Positions 44,740-53,834 of a stretch of DNA of 64,000 bases are shown here, one piece after another. The DNA comes from Deinococcus cellulosilyticus NBRC 106333 = KACC 11606 (GTDB taxonomy: Bacteria; Deinococcota; Deinococci; Deinococcales; Deinococcaceae). Made by a program: the position numbers and the translations under genes. The notes below the pieces were generated by a model that was not told the DNA's origin, made no database searches, and saw nothing but the letters and a program-made list of their open reading frames with translations. Numbering within the stretch: the stretch's first letter is position 1; every line of letters begins with the position of its first letter. The stretch lies in assembly GCF_007990775.1 (NCBI RefSeq), contig NZ_BJXB01000016.1:1-64000 (forward strand). The letters run 5' to 3'.

Positions 44740-45279
44740 ATGGGTCAAGTTGTTGCCGTTCACCGCAGTGAAAGCCACACCATGTCCAAAACCACCCAGC
44801 CCAGCATCCAGCTTCTGACCGGGCTGGGTGTGGAACACGATGCCCACCAGGGGGTCACGGTCAAGCACCGTTCCAGGGTCGCCCGTGATCCCAGTCAGCC
44901 CAACCTCAGGCAGGTTCACCTGATTCATGCCGAATTGCATGACGAACTGACACAGAGGGGCTTCCCCATCACGGTGGGCCAGATGGGTGAAAACATCACC
45001 ACGCGAGGAGTGGACCTCCTGGGGCTGCCCACGGGAACACTTCTGCACATTGGCAGTGAAGTCCTGGTCGAGGTGACTGGCCTGCGCAATCCCTGCACAC
45101 AACTTGATGGCCTGCAACCTGGATTGATGCAGGCTGTGCTGGACCGGGATGCAGAAGGCAACCTGATCCGCAAAGCTGGCGTGATGGGGATTGTCCTGCG
45201 GGGTGGAACCGTCCAGGCTGGAGATGGGATAGAAGTGCAGTTGCCTGCTTCACCCCATCAGAAATTGCAACCTGTTTGA
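44740..45279 (+). CDS. MOSC domain protein
   Basis: 179 residues. The beta-strand-rich MOSC domain shows RQVHLIHAELHDEL, GQMGENITTRGVDLLGLP and TGLRNPCTQLD, whose Cys is the family's conserved residue (molybdenum cofactor sulphurase C-terminal type). Such proteins bind sulphurated molybdenum cofactor or transfer sulphur. GAGGAGAAAAAACC precedes the ATG. It is a single gene converging on the ABC exporter, with no Moco enzyme nearby. Confidence 0.85.
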   Translation: MGQVVAVHRSESHTMSKTTQPSIQLLTGLGVEHDAHQGVTVKHRSRVARDPSQPNLRQVHLIHAELHDELTQRGFPITVGQMGENITTRGVDLLGLPTGTLLHIGSEVLVEVTGLRNPCTQLDGLQPGLMQAVLDRDAEGNLIRKAGVMGIVLRGGTVQAGDGIEVQLPASPHQKLQPV

Positions 45280-45289
45280 GAGCCCTTGT

Positions 45290-47077
45290 TCAGTGGATCT
45301 GGTGCACGCCAGCCTGCCTGTTGTAAAGCTGGGCATACAGTCCCTGCTGTTCCAGCAAGGTCTGGTGTGGTCCGACTTCCTCGATTTTGCCCTGAGCAAG
45401 CACCACAATGCGGTCTGCGTTTCGCACAGTGGAAAGCCTGTGGGCCACCACAAAGGTGGTTCGACCTTTCATCAGACGTTCCAGGGCCTCCTGAATCAGG
45501 TGCTCGCTCTCGGTGTCCAGAGCAGAGGTGGCCTCGTCCAGAATCAGCACCCTGGGGTTGCGGATCAGGGCACGGGCAATCGCCAGTCTCTGTTTCTGTC
45601 CTCCAGACAGGCGGGCTCCTTTTTCACCCACACGGGTTTCCAGACCCTCGGGGAGGCGTTCAATGAACTCCCACGCATTGGCGTCTTTCAGGGCCTCCAG
45701 AAGACGATCTTCATCCACCTTCCCCAGGCCATAAGTCACGTTGTCCCGGATGGACCCCTCAAACAGCAGGGATTCCTGGGGGACCACCGAGAGGAAACGG
45801 CGGTAGGTCCTCAGGTCGAGTTCCTCCATGTTTTTCCCATCCAGCAGGATTTTTCCACAAGTTGCACGGTTGAAGCCGATCACCAGACTGAGAATGGTGG
45901 ATTTTCCTGAGCCGCTCGGTCCCACCAGGGCCACCGTCTCCCCTGCTTTCACCGTCAGGTTGAAGTGGCGGATGGCATGCTGGTCCTCATCCGGGTACTG
46001 GAAACACACCTCCTGAAAAGTGAATTCCCCCCTGACACCCTTCACCACAGCTTTGCCAGAGTTGTGTTCAAGGTCCGGGCTTTCCAGCACCTCTCCAATG
46101 GAGCGAATGGCTTCCAGACCTTTGGACATCTGCGGCACCAGATTGATCAGGTTGATCACCGCATTGGTCAGGGACCCAAAGAAACCCGAGAGCATCACCA
46201 CATCTCCCACGGTGATGGGCAGGAGTTGCACGTAATACACGTATCCGGCAACAATCAGGCAACCCATGTTGAAAACGTTGAAGGTCACCCAGGCCACCGC
46301 ATTGAACATGGCGTTGATGGAATCCAGACCCACCCCGGCCTCCTTCACCCGGTCCAGGGTGTGGGAAACTCTTTTCAGTTCCTGGTCTTCCAGTCCGTGC
46401 GCTCTGGTGATGGGAATCAGGCTGGTCATCTCCATGATGCGGGCACTCATGGCCTCAAGCTCTTTGCGAAAAGCACTGTTGTGGTCGCTGAGGGCACCCC
46501 GCATGGACCGCACCAGGAGGGCTGCTGCCGGGACGGTGACCACGTAAAACAGGATGAATTCGGGGGCACGGATCGCGGTGGTCACCAGGGCCACCACAAT
46601 GAACACCAGGGCCCCCAGGCCCGTGTCAAACAGAATGCGGGTGAGTTGTTCAATGGCTTCCACATCACGAAGCACCTTGTTCTGCAGGGACCCTGCACTG
46701 GTGCGGTTGTAAAAGCCGATGGAGAGGTGCTGCAGGTGCCTGCAGATCGCGGCCCTGAGTCGGTTTTCCATGGTGCGGGTCGCCATGCTGAGGTAACGCA
46801 CATGCAGGTAATGGTTGGGAATGTTCTGCACCAGCAAAATCGCCATCACCACGGCCCACATCCACAGGTGCTGCAAAGGGGCACGGGTGCTGATCACATC
46901 CACCACCCTTGCGGTGATGATGGGCAGCAAAACCGCAGGACTCACCTTGATGACGTACAGGAGAAAGGACCAGAACAGCCTGCTTCCCTGCCCCTCGTAA
47001 AGAAACAGGAAGGTCTGGATGGGTCTGGACCCCTGAAAGCGTTCCAGAAAATAGTGTTGTTCTTTCAGATTGCGCAT
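45290..47077 (-). CDS. ABC exporter, fused membrane and ATPase half-transporter
   Basis: 595 residues from the ATG at 47077 with GAGGTTGAAG upstream. Six membrane helices (residues ~25-310) carry the type IV exporter fold, then the ATPase: Walker A GPSGSGKST, signature LSGGQKQR, Walker B VLILDEA, D-loop SALD, switch VAHRL. The homo- or heterodimer would flip lipids or drugs out. No partner half is adjacent, so a homodimer is likely. The substrate is unknown. Confidence 0.92.
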   Translation of the reverse strand: MRNLKEQHYFLERFQGSRPIQTFLFLYEGQGSRLFWSFLLYVIKVSPAVLLPIITARVVDVISTRAPLQHLWMWAVVMAILLVQNIPNHYLHVRYLSMATRTMENRLRAAICRHLQHLSIGFYNRTSAGSLQNKVLRDVEAIEQLTRILFDTGLGALVFIVVALVTTAIRAPEFILFYVVTVPAAALLVRSMRGALSDHNSAFRKELEAMSARIMEMTSLIPITRAHGLEDQELKRVSHTLDRVKEAGVGLDSINAMFNAVAWVTFNVFNMGCLIVAGYVYYVQLLPITVGDVVMLSGFFGSLTNAVINLINLVPQMSKGLEAIRSIGEVLESPDLEHNSGKAVVKGVRGEFTFQEVCFQYPDEDQHAIRHFNLTVKAGETVALVGPSGSGKSTILSLVIGFNRATCGKILLDGKNMEELDLRTYRRFLSVVPQESLLFEGSIRDNVTYGLGKVDEDRLLEALKDANAWEFIERLPEGLETRVGEKGARLSGGQKQRLAIARALIRNPRVLILDEATSALDTESEHLIQEALERLMKGRTTFVVAHRLSTVRNADRIVVLAQGKIEEVGPHQTLLEQQGLYAQLYNRQAGVHQIH

Positions 47078-47259
47078 CTTCAACCTCGGTGTGTTCTGCA
47101 GAGGAATGACTGTCCTTGCTGCACTGCCCAATCTGACACAACTGGACTGTGGGGACTGCTGTTTCGAGGAGCAGTGATCTAAACGACCTCTTCAGCTGAT
47201 GTCAGTTGCACAAGAAAAGCAGGAAGCGGCATGCCACCTCCTGCCAGACATGCTGAATT

Positions 47260-48267
47260 TCAGGCTTCTACGGGCTGCACGCGGCTTTCGAGCATCAGGT
47301 CCAGAAGTTCACGGTCGACCTTGTAGCCGTGGAAGTCCTCGTAGACCACACCGGGACGCCCGTGCTCAGCAATCCCGAAGTTGCCTTTGAATTCCCACAG
47401 GGCGAATCCCCAGCCCAGTTCCTGGTACACCTGGAAGAGGTCCCTGAACCACCTTAACGCCACATCATTGGGGGTGTAACGGTAACAACCAAACTCCCCG
47501 ATGTGCACCTGCACGCCACTTTCGCGGATGGCCTGCCAGGGCTTGTAGTATTCACGCAGGGTGTCGATGTTCCAGACCCTACCGTACCACTCGCAATCAG
47601 GATAGGTGGGCATGGGCATGCCTTTTGAGCCGTCCCACCACTCGGCCCGGTAGTGGGAGACCGTCATGGGCTGGTATCCCCTTCCTGAGTGAATCACCCC
47701 GAGGTCTGCGAGTTCTGGCATGGCGATGTTCCCTCCGCCCAGACCGTCAATCACAATTTCCCTTTGAGGATCGATGGCCCGGATGGCAGCGACGGTACGG
47801 CGCATCAGGTTCTCGTGAATGTCACGGGTCATGCCGTACTGCCCGATTTCCGGGGGTTCATTGAGCAGATCGAAACTGAGCTGGCTGGAAGGCACCCCAT
47901 TAAACCGTTCTGCAAAATGCTCCCACAGGAACACAAAAGCATCCTGGGCAATCTGGTCCTGCCAGAGGTTGTGTTTCTCCAAGTCGTTGTAATTGATGCA
48001 GTAACCGGGTGCCCGGTGCAGGTTCAGGCTCATGTGGATGCCGCGCTTCTGGCAGGCTTCCAGGTAACGGTCAAGGTAGGCCAGCACCCGTTCATCAGGG
48101 TTGAAGTAATCAAAGTCGCGGGTGAAGTAGAAGTAGTTGATGGGAATCCGGGCGAAATCAAACCCGAACTGCTGCATGAAATCCAGGGCTTTTTCGTCGG
48201 CTTCGAGGGGTTCGGTGCTGTATTCTCCGGTGTACATCCACTGGAAGTTGAATCCGTATCGGGGCAT
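47260..48267 (-). CDS. GH5-like glycoside hydrolase, cytoplasmic
   Basis: 335 residues with no signal peptide. The (beta/alpha)8 signs of clan GH-A family 5 are MSLNLHRAPGYC (His and substrate loop), FDLLNEPP with the acid/base Glu, and VHIGEFGCY with the nucleophile Glu, followed by WGFALWEFKG. It is the last gene of the minus-strand sugar operon, after the secreted hydrolase. It would split imported oligosaccharide; with the adjacent beta-mannosidase, manno- or glucomanno-oligosaccharides are the best guess. Confidence 0.85.
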   Translation of the reverse strand: MPRYGFNFQWMYTGEYSTEPLEADEKALDFMQQFGFDFARIPINYFYFTRDFDYFNPDERVLAYLDRYLEACQKRGIHMSLNLHRAPGYCINYNDLEKHNLWQDQIAQDAFVFLWEHFAERFNGVPSSQLSFDLLNEPPEIGQYGMTRDIHENLMRRTVAAIRAIDPQREIVIDGLGGGNIAMPELADLGVIHSGRGYQPMTVSHYRAEWWDGSKGMPMPTYPDCEWYGRVWNIDTLREYYKPWQAIRESGVQVHIGEFGCYRYTPNDVALRWFRDLFQVYQELGWGFALWEFKGNFGIAEHGRPGVVYEDFHGYKVDRELLDLMLESRVQPVEA

Positions 48268-48312
48268 GGGAATCCTTTCAGGACAAGGGAGAGAAGACGG
48301 AAGGATCAGCTT

Positions 48313-50070
48313 TTATTTCAGGGTGACCTTGAAGGCCAGATCCTTGACCAGTTCAGGGATAGAGACAGAGAGGACGCCTCCTGAGGATATGCCAGAGGTG
48401 ATGTTCAGCCACTGGTTTTTCTGGGGGTCATAGAAGGAAATCTGGTAATTTCCATCTTTCAGGCCACTGACGGTGACCTCCAGATCTTTCACGGGATCGG
48501 GATTGAAGGTCCAGCCTTCCTTGAAAGTGCCGTTCCTTAGGGCATCGGCGTAAACCTTCAGGGCCTCACCAGGGTCATAGATGTTGTTCCTGACCCACAC
48601 CAGGGCGCGAGACTCGTTCTGCAGACCGAGAGCCAGGGCACCAAAGAGGTCGCTGGTCTTGACTTTGCTGGGCCTCATCACTGCCAGATTCTCTCCCTGG
48701 AAGAATTCAGAGACTCCTTTGTAGTGGGTCCAGAGGTTTCTGGGGTCCACGAAATTGTCCCACCACCAGTACATGCCTGTGCTGGCAAAGCCCGAGAAGG
48801 GAGCAGCCCACAGCCCGTTGTGAAACTGGATCTCATCCCGGCTGAGGGGCAGGTCATCGGTGCCTGCCGAGGAATACCCCAGTTCTGCCAGCATGATGGG
48901 TTTTCCGGGCGTGTTTTCATTCAGTTGCCGGAAACTGGCGCCCAGGAAACGCCCCACATCCCGCTGGCTGTAGTCGTGCTCCTGCACAAAATCAATCTCG
49001 GGCAGAGTCCAGGTGTTGCCCACCGAGGCAGAACCATAACTGACCGACACCAGATGGTCATAGGGGTCCAGGGTTTTCAGGTGGGCCGTCATCTCCTGAA
49101 TCCAGGGTGCAAGCAGGGTGTCGTCGATGGGGGTCCAGCTCACCTCGTTCCACCACTCCCAGGCAAACAGGTTCGGGCTGTAACCCCAGCGGGCCACAAT
49201 GTACCTCAGGCGTTGCTTGAAGTATTTTTTCGCTTCCGCATGGGTGGCAAATTCTTCAGGAGAACGCAGCATGCCCCCGTTTTTGATGTTGTAAGGGTTG
49301 TCGTCCCACTCGGGATTGGTGGTGGCACTGAAGGCCCCATGGTTCAGGAGGGCCAATTCGATCTGGATGCCCCGATCTTCCGCCATCCTGAAGACCTCAT
49401 CCAGCAGATGGGCCTGCACCTGACGGTTCTGGTAATTGCCCAGTCCGGTGTCTTTCCACTCGATCCCCAAGTTCCACGAGGGCATCCACAGGCGGGCGAT
49501 GTTCCCCCCATTTTCACTGAGGCGAGAAAACCAGCGCTGGAAATCGTTCAGGGTGGCCTGTCCGGTGGAGGTGGCCCAGGCGATGTTCTGTCCGATGGGC
49601 AGGAAAAAGTCTCCATTCTCGTGCTGAAAGTACAGGGGACTCGTTTTGTTGATGCGGACCAGACCTTTGGCAGATGGATTTGCAGCCACGTTGAGTTGAA
49701 GGGCTGCGCTCTGCACATTCCCCTGCTTCAGACTGGCCTGAGCACTCCACGGTCCAGGTTCATTGGGGGTGAAACGCACCTTCCAGCGTCCATTGGGCTT
49801 CACCTGTAAAGTCTCTGCATCCACATCCTGGCTGTAAAAAGCAGGCACCTTCAGGGTTTTTCCAGAAGGCGAGGTGAAGCTGACCCACAGGTCCACCTGC
49901 TCAGGATCGTAGGGGTTTTCAAACACCCCATCGGTCTCGATGGGCAGTTCCACAGGCTTCATGAACTGGGCCTGTGCAGATCCCAGATTCAGAACAGTGG
50001 CAGGGGTCTGGGCCAGCACTCCACCCGCCAGAGCAACGGTCAGAAAAACAGCAGCAACCGGAACCTTCAC
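48313..50070 (-). CDS. Secreted glycoside hydrolase (DUF5060 plus GH-A barrel)
   Basis: 585 residues. The signal peptide is MKVPVAAVFLTVALAGGVLAQ. An N-terminal beta domain of DUF5060 type (residues ~25-130; FENPYDPEQVDLWVSFTSPSG) leads into a clan GH-A-type barrel (~135-450): acid/base Glu in EWWNEVSW and a probable nucleophile Glu in IMLAELGYSS. A C-terminal beta domain (~460-585) follows. It probably attacks extracellular polymer before import. It begins 3 bases after the permease gene, so it is coexpressed with transport. Confidence 0.82.
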   Translation of the reverse strand: MKVPVAAVFLTVALAGGVLAQTPATVLNLGSAQAQFMKPVELPIETDGVFENPYDPEQVDLWVSFTSPSGKTLKVPAFYSQDVDAETLQVKPNGRWKVRFTPNEPGPWSAQASLKQGNVQSAALQLNVAANPSAKGLVRINKTSPLYFQHENGDFFLPIGQNIAWATSTGQATLNDFQRWFSRLSENGGNIARLWMPSWNLGIEWKDTGLGNYQNRQVQAHLLDEVFRMAEDRGIQIELALLNHGAFSATTNPEWDDNPYNIKNGGMLRSPEEFATHAEAKKYFKQRLRYIVARWGYSPNLFAWEWWNEVSWTPIDDTLLAPWIQEMTAHLKTLDPYDHLVSVSYGSASVGNTWTLPEIDFVQEHDYSQRDVGRFLGASFRQLNENTPGKPIMLAELGYSSAGTDDLPLSRDEIQFHNGLWAAPFSGFASTGMYWWWDNFVDPRNLWTHYKGVSEFFQGENLAVMRPSKVKTSDLFGALALGLQNESRALVWVRNNIYDPGEALKVYADALRNGTFKEGWTFNPDPVKDLEVTVSGLKDGNYQISFYDPQKNQWLNITSGISSGGVLSVSIPELVKDLAFKVTLK

Positions 50071-50073
50071 AGC

Positions 50074-50979
50074 TCAGCCTTTCACGGACCCGGCGGTCAG
50101 TCCATTGATGAAGTCCTTCTGGAACAGCATGAAGATCACCAGGGCAGGCAGGGAGACCAGCAGGGTTGCTGCCATCACCACACCCGCAGATCTGGGGTCT
50201 TTGGAGAGGTCACCTGCGAGTTGAGAAAGCTGGAGGGGAAGCGTCATGTGGCTGGCGTCATTGACCACGATCAGGGGCCACATGAAGTTGTTCCATTCTG
50301 CGAGAGACACGAAAATCACCATGGCAGCGAGGGCAGGACGCAGCAGGGGAAGCACAATCTGCCACCAGATGCGGAACTCATTGGCCCCGTCGATCTTGGC
50401 AGCTTCAAAGAGGTCATTGGGCATGTTCATGATGACCTGCCGGAAGAAGAACACCGTGAAGGCCTTGGCCAGACCGGGAATGAGCAAGGCCTGATAGGAG
50501 TTGATCCAGCCCAGGTCCCGGATGGTCAGAAAGTTCGGGATGATGGTGACCTCCCAGGGGACCATCATGGAGGCGATGATCAGGCCGAAAATGAAGTTCG
50601 CTCCCCAGAATTTGTGCTTGACCAGCACGTAAGCGGCAGCAGAGGCCAGCAGCAGACTGAACAGGGTCACGAAGATGGTGATGCCAAGGCTGTTGGCGAA
50701 AATCTGCCCGAGGTACCCGACCTCGTAACGCTGGAACAGGCCCTGGGTGACGTCCTGCAGGGTGCTCACCTCTCCGAACTTCCATCTGGGATCAAAGAAG
50801 TTGTGGAAGCTGGGTTCCTTGATCAGAAAAGAGGGGGGTCGGGCCTGAATTTCCGAGAGGGGTTTGAAGGCTGCAGTGGCCATCCAGTAGTAGGGCAGCA
50901 GCACGAACAGGGCGAGCAAATAGAACGGAAAGCGGATCAGCTGGTCCAGCCAGGGGTTTCTTTTTTCACCGACCATCAT
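50074..50979 (-). CDS. Carbohydrate ABC transporter permease, MalG type
   Basis: 301 residues with six membrane segments. The EAA loop that docks the ATPase reads EAAKIDGANEFRIWWQIVLPLLRP. It pairs with the MalF-type gene 9 bases upstream on the same strand. The sequence between the first helices is a short periplasmic loop, typical of MalG. No ATPase gene is in the operon, so the pair probably uses a shared MsmK/MalK-like subunit. Confidence 0.93.
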   Translation of the reverse strand: MMVGEKRNPWLDQLIRFPFYLLALFVLLPYYWMATAAFKPLSEIQARPPSFLIKEPSFHNFFDPRWKFGEVSTLQDVTQGLFQRYEVGYLGQIFANSLGITIFVTLFSLLLASAAAYVLVKHKFWGANFIFGLIIASMMVPWEVTIIPNFLTIRDLGWINSYQALLIPGLAKAFTVFFFRQVIMNMPNDLFEAAKIDGANEFRIWWQIVLPLLRPALAAMVIFVSLAEWNNFMWPLIVVNDASHMTLPLQLSQLAGDLSKDPRSAGVVMAATLLVSLPALVIFMLFQKDFINGLTAGSVKG

Positions 50980-50988
50980 GCACCTTCC

Positions 50989-51948
50989 TCACTGGACCGA
51001 CTCGTTGGCCCGCTGCACCCGCAGGTTGATCAGGGTGAGCACGAAACAGATGGCGAACAGAATCCAGGCCACGGCGCTGGCCTCGCCCATCTGGAAGCGG
51101 TAGAAGCCTTTCTCGAACAGGTAGGTGACCACGGTGAGACCACTGTCCAGGATGCCCCCGACGTTGTGCACGTCTGCGAAAAAGATGTAGGGCTCACTGA
51201 ACACCTGGAAGGCCCCGATGATCCCGGTCACGGTGGTGTAGATGAAGGTGGGTCTCAAGAGGGGCACCGTGATGGCCACAAAGCGCTGCATGGGGCTGGC
51301 CCCATCGATGGCCGCTGCTTCATACAGTTCGTTGCCGATGCTGCGCAGGTTGGAGACAAAAAGGATCATGGAGTACCCGAGTCCGTTCCACACGGTGTAC
51401 ATGATCAGCACGGGCACCGCAAATTTCGGGGTCCCGAGCCAGGAGATGGACTCCACACCAAACCAGCCGATGATGGTGTTGAGAAGACCGTAATCTTCGG
51501 AACTGAGAATCCATTTCCAGACGGTTGCGATGGCAATGCCGCCGGCAACCGCTGGCAGAAAGAAGATGCCGCGCAAAATTTGATCCAGGACCCGTTGAGA
51601 ACCAAACGCCATCGCCAGCCCCAGCCCGATGATGTTGGTGAGGATCACCGAGGCGAAGGTGTAGATGGTGGTGTTCTGCAGGGCTTTGTAGAAGCGGGGA
51701 TCGGCGAGGATCTCCCGGTAATTTTGGATGCCGATAAAAGTGGGGTCACGAACGGCGTTGTAGTCGGTGAAGCTGAGGTACAGGCTTTTCAGGACCGGGT
51801 AGACCATAAAAACCACGAACAGCAGCATGAAGGGGAGCAGCATCAGCATCGGAACAGAGTGGTGTTGCAGCAGGGTGTTCAGGGAACGCCTGCGGGGTTT
51901 GCTGACTTCCAGGGTGAGCTGCGCCTGGGTTCCAAGGTCGTTTTTCAT
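50989..51948 (-). CDS. Carbohydrate ABC transporter permease, MalF type
   Basis: 319 residues, about six membrane helices, with the EAA loop YEAAAIDGASPMQRFVAITVPLLRP. A cytoplasmic tail of ~30 residues precedes the first helix (MLLPFMLLFVVFMVYPVLKS). It follows the binding-protein gene by 88 bases that contain a stem-loop and is tightly spaced before the MalG-type gene. Together they would carry oligosaccharide across the inner membrane. Confidence 0.93.
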   Translation of the reverse strand: MKNDLGTQAQLTLEVSKPRRRSLNTLLQHHSVPMLMLLPFMLLFVVFMVYPVLKSLYLSFTDYNAVRDPTFIGIQNYREILADPRFYKALQNTTIYTFASVILTNIIGLGLAMAFGSQRVLDQILRGIFFLPAVAGGIAIATVWKWILSSEDYGLLNTIIGWFGVESISWLGTPKFAVPVLIMYTVWNGLGYSMILFVSNLRSIGNELYEAAAIDGASPMQRFVAITVPLLRPTFIYTTVTGIIGAFQVFSEPYIFFADVHNVGGILDSGLTVVTYLFEKGFYRFQMGEASAVAWILFAICFVLTLINLRVQRANESVQ

Positions 51949-51984
51949 AGCGCCTCCGGTTCAGGAGAGAACATCATGGGGGTG

Positions 51985-52025
51985 GGATGGAGCACACCAC
52001 AGGTTTTGCCCGGTGCACTCCATCC
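51985..52025 (-). promoter_or_regulatory. Intercistronic hairpin after the binding-protein gene
   Basis: GGATGGAG (51985-51992) pairs with CTCCATCC (52018-52025), with ACC/GGT pairing inside a small internal loop. It sits between the binding-protein and permease genes. Such stems commonly protect upstream message, giving more binding protein than permease. Confidence 0.5.
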
Positions 52026-52036
52026 TCAGGGCAGCT

Positions 52037-53266
52037 TTACTTCTTGAGGTTCCTGTTCATGGTTGCGGCTGCGGCGTCCAGGGCATCTTTGGGATCGGTG
52101 CCGTTGAAGATCACGGCCTGAATGGCTTTCTGCACGGCGTCTCCAGACTCTTCCCAGCCTTTGCAGTTGGCGGGGCCTTCAGCGTCTTTGAGCTGGGCAA
52201 TCAGGGCACTCTTGCGGTCTGCGGGGAGGTTGAGCTGGCTGGCCATGTCGGTGCGGGCAGGAATCCACAGGGTGCCCACCTTGTTGGCCGAGTTGATCAT
52301 GGCTTTCACGGCAGGTCCGGTGTACAGGAACTTCATAAAGTCCACAGCCAGATCGGGCACTTTGGTGTAGGACATCACGCCCATCACGCTGCCCCCAATG
52401 AAAGCGGTGGATTTTCCGGTGGGACCTGCAGGAAGTTTGGCGGCTTTCCATTTTCCGTCTATTTTGGGCTGGGCCACAGGGAGGCTTCCCAGAGACCAGT
52501 TCCCGGTGATGCCGATGGGGTAGTCGCCACTGGCAAGGCCTGCTTCGAGGTCGGGCCATCCGTCGGTGGGGGACTTGTATTTGGTGTAGAAGTCCGCGAA
52601 GTACCTGAGGGCGGTGACCCCTTCAGGGCTGTTGATGACGGCTTTGGTGCACTTGTCGTCGTACAGCTGTCCTCCAGCCTGGTAGAGGTAAGGGAAGTAG
52701 GAGAGCCATCCTGCGTTGCCCCACTGGATCATGGCACCTTTTTTACCAGAGGCGCGAAGTTTTTCAACGGCTTTGGTGTAGTCGGCCCAGGTTTTGGGTG
52801 CCCCTTTGATGCCTGCCTGCTGCAGCACGTCGGTGCGGTAATACATCAGTTGCACGGTGAGGTCAAAAGGCACGGCGTAGAGGGTTCCGTCGGTGGCGGT
52901 GATGGAGTTCATCACGCCTTTCTGGGCGACTTTTCTGACCTGAGCAGCAAAGGCGGGGTACTTCTGGGAGAGGTTGATCAGGCCACCCTGTTCACCCAGC
53001 GAGATCCCGAAGGACAGACCTCCGGTGATGATGTCAGGACCCGTTCTGGAGGCAATGGCAGCGAGGTATTTGGTGTAGGCGTCACTCCAGGGGATGGTGC
53101 GAATCTCGAAGGTCACATCTTTGTGCTTGGCCTTGTACAGGTCTGCAGCGGGTTGCACGATGGTTGCCATGTTGGCGTTGTCTCCCACCAGCCAGATGGT
53201 GAGTTTTTCGGCCTGGGCAGCGGACAGGGACAGGGCAAGTACAGCAGTCAGGGTCTTGAGCTTCAT
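52037..53266 (-). CDS. Sugar ABC transporter substrate-binding protein
   Basis: 409 residues from the ATG at 53266 (AAGGAGAGACC upstream). The signal peptide MKLKTLTAVLALSLSAAQAE is cut after AQA; there is no lipobox, so the protein is free in the periplasm. The family 1 solute-binding fold is evident (TIWLVGDNANMATIVQPAADLYKAKHKDV, GGSVMGVMSYTKVPDLAVDFMKFL). It captures the oligosaccharide for the two permeases downstream. Its promoter carries an operator copy overlapping the start site. Confidence 0.93.
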   Translation of the reverse strand: MKLKTLTAVLALSLSAAQAEKLTIWLVGDNANMATIVQPAADLYKAKHKDVTFEIRTIPWSDAYTKYLAAIASRTGPDIITGGLSFGISLGEQGGLINLSQKYPAFAAQVRKVAQKGVMNSITATDGTLYAVPFDLTVQLMYYRTDVLQQAGIKGAPKTWADYTKAVEKLRASGKKGAMIQWGNAGWLSYFPYLYQAGGQLYDDKCTKAVINSPEGVTALRYFADFYTKYKSPTDGWPDLEAGLASGDYPIGITGNWSLGSLPVAQPKIDGKWKAAKLPAGPTGKSTAFIGGSVMGVMSYTKVPDLAVDFMKFLYTGPAVKAMINSANKVGTLWIPARTDMASQLNLPADRKSALIAQLKDAEGPANCKGWEESGDAVQKAIQAVIFNGTDPKDALDAAAATMNRNLKK

Positions 53267-53405
53267 GGTCTCTCCTTGATTCGATCTGTGGTGCATGGAT
53301 TACCAAACCCCCAGGAAGTGAAGTCGGGTGGATGGGCCCTGGGGTTCACAGCGTTTATGCTTGCGGTTCAGTGAAAACCGAACCGTTTCAGCAACCCGTT
53401 GTTGT

Positions 53406-53416
53406 GTTTAGTAAAC
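53406..53416. promoter_or_regulatory. LacI-type operator GTTTAGTAAAC at the transport operon
   Basis: An 11-bp odd palindrome, GTTTAGTAAAC, lies 9-20 bases after the -10 of the binding-protein promoter, over the expected start site. The same word recurs at 54962-54972, with a one-base variant at 54866-54876 and another at 53593-53603. Confidence 0.7.
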
Positions 53417-53425
53417 TGTAGCTGA

Positions 53426-53455
53426 AGTGTAGCACCCTGATTCTGAAAATGTCAA
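53426..53455 (-). promoter_or_regulatory. Promoter of the sugar-transport operon
   Basis: On the minus strand TTGACA (53455-53450), an 18-base spacer, then TACACT (53431-53426). The operator at 53406 lies immediately downstream. Confidence 0.75.
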
Positions 53456-53592
53456 ATGCATGAGATGGAGCAGCTTTCTGGCCAGAAGCTGATCAAGACG
53501 ATACAAATTCCGAATCGAATCGTTTGAACAGGTGACCAGCAAGCACAATATATGAATTTTGACCTGATCCAAATTTGAATAAGTTAGAATTG

Positions 53593-53603
53593 CTTACTAA
53601 ACA
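53593..53603. promoter_or_regulatory. Variant operator GCTTACTAAAC
   Basis: One mismatch from the inverse of GTTTAGTAAAC. It lies about 180 bases upstream of the main operator, far enough to be an auxiliary site for DNA looping. A GAAACGTTTC palindrome follows at 53610-53619. Otherwise the 53456-53793 stretch holds no gene. Confidence 0.35.
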
Positions 53604-53788
53604 CATCAGAAACGTTTCCAGCTGCATCTGAAGCAAAACCCTCATCCAGCAAGCACCTGCCATGAAACTTTGCCACAGAGGTAAAAACGTTTGGTGAAGT
53701 GCCCTGGCAACCTCCTCAGTTCATTTGCTCAGCACAGGAAACTGGACGCATCCGTCCGAAAAAAACGCCTCCTCATCTCACACGAAAA

Positions 53789-53820
53789 ACAACAGCAGGC
53801 AAGGAATACCCTTGCCTGCT
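53789..53820 (-). terminator. Terminator of the LacI-family gene
   Basis: Minus-strand AGCAGGCAAGG-GTATT-CCTTGCCTGCT, 11-bp stem, followed by GTTGTTTTTC, 14 bases past the stop. Confidence 0.88.
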
Positions 53821-53834
53821 CATGGATTCTTTCG

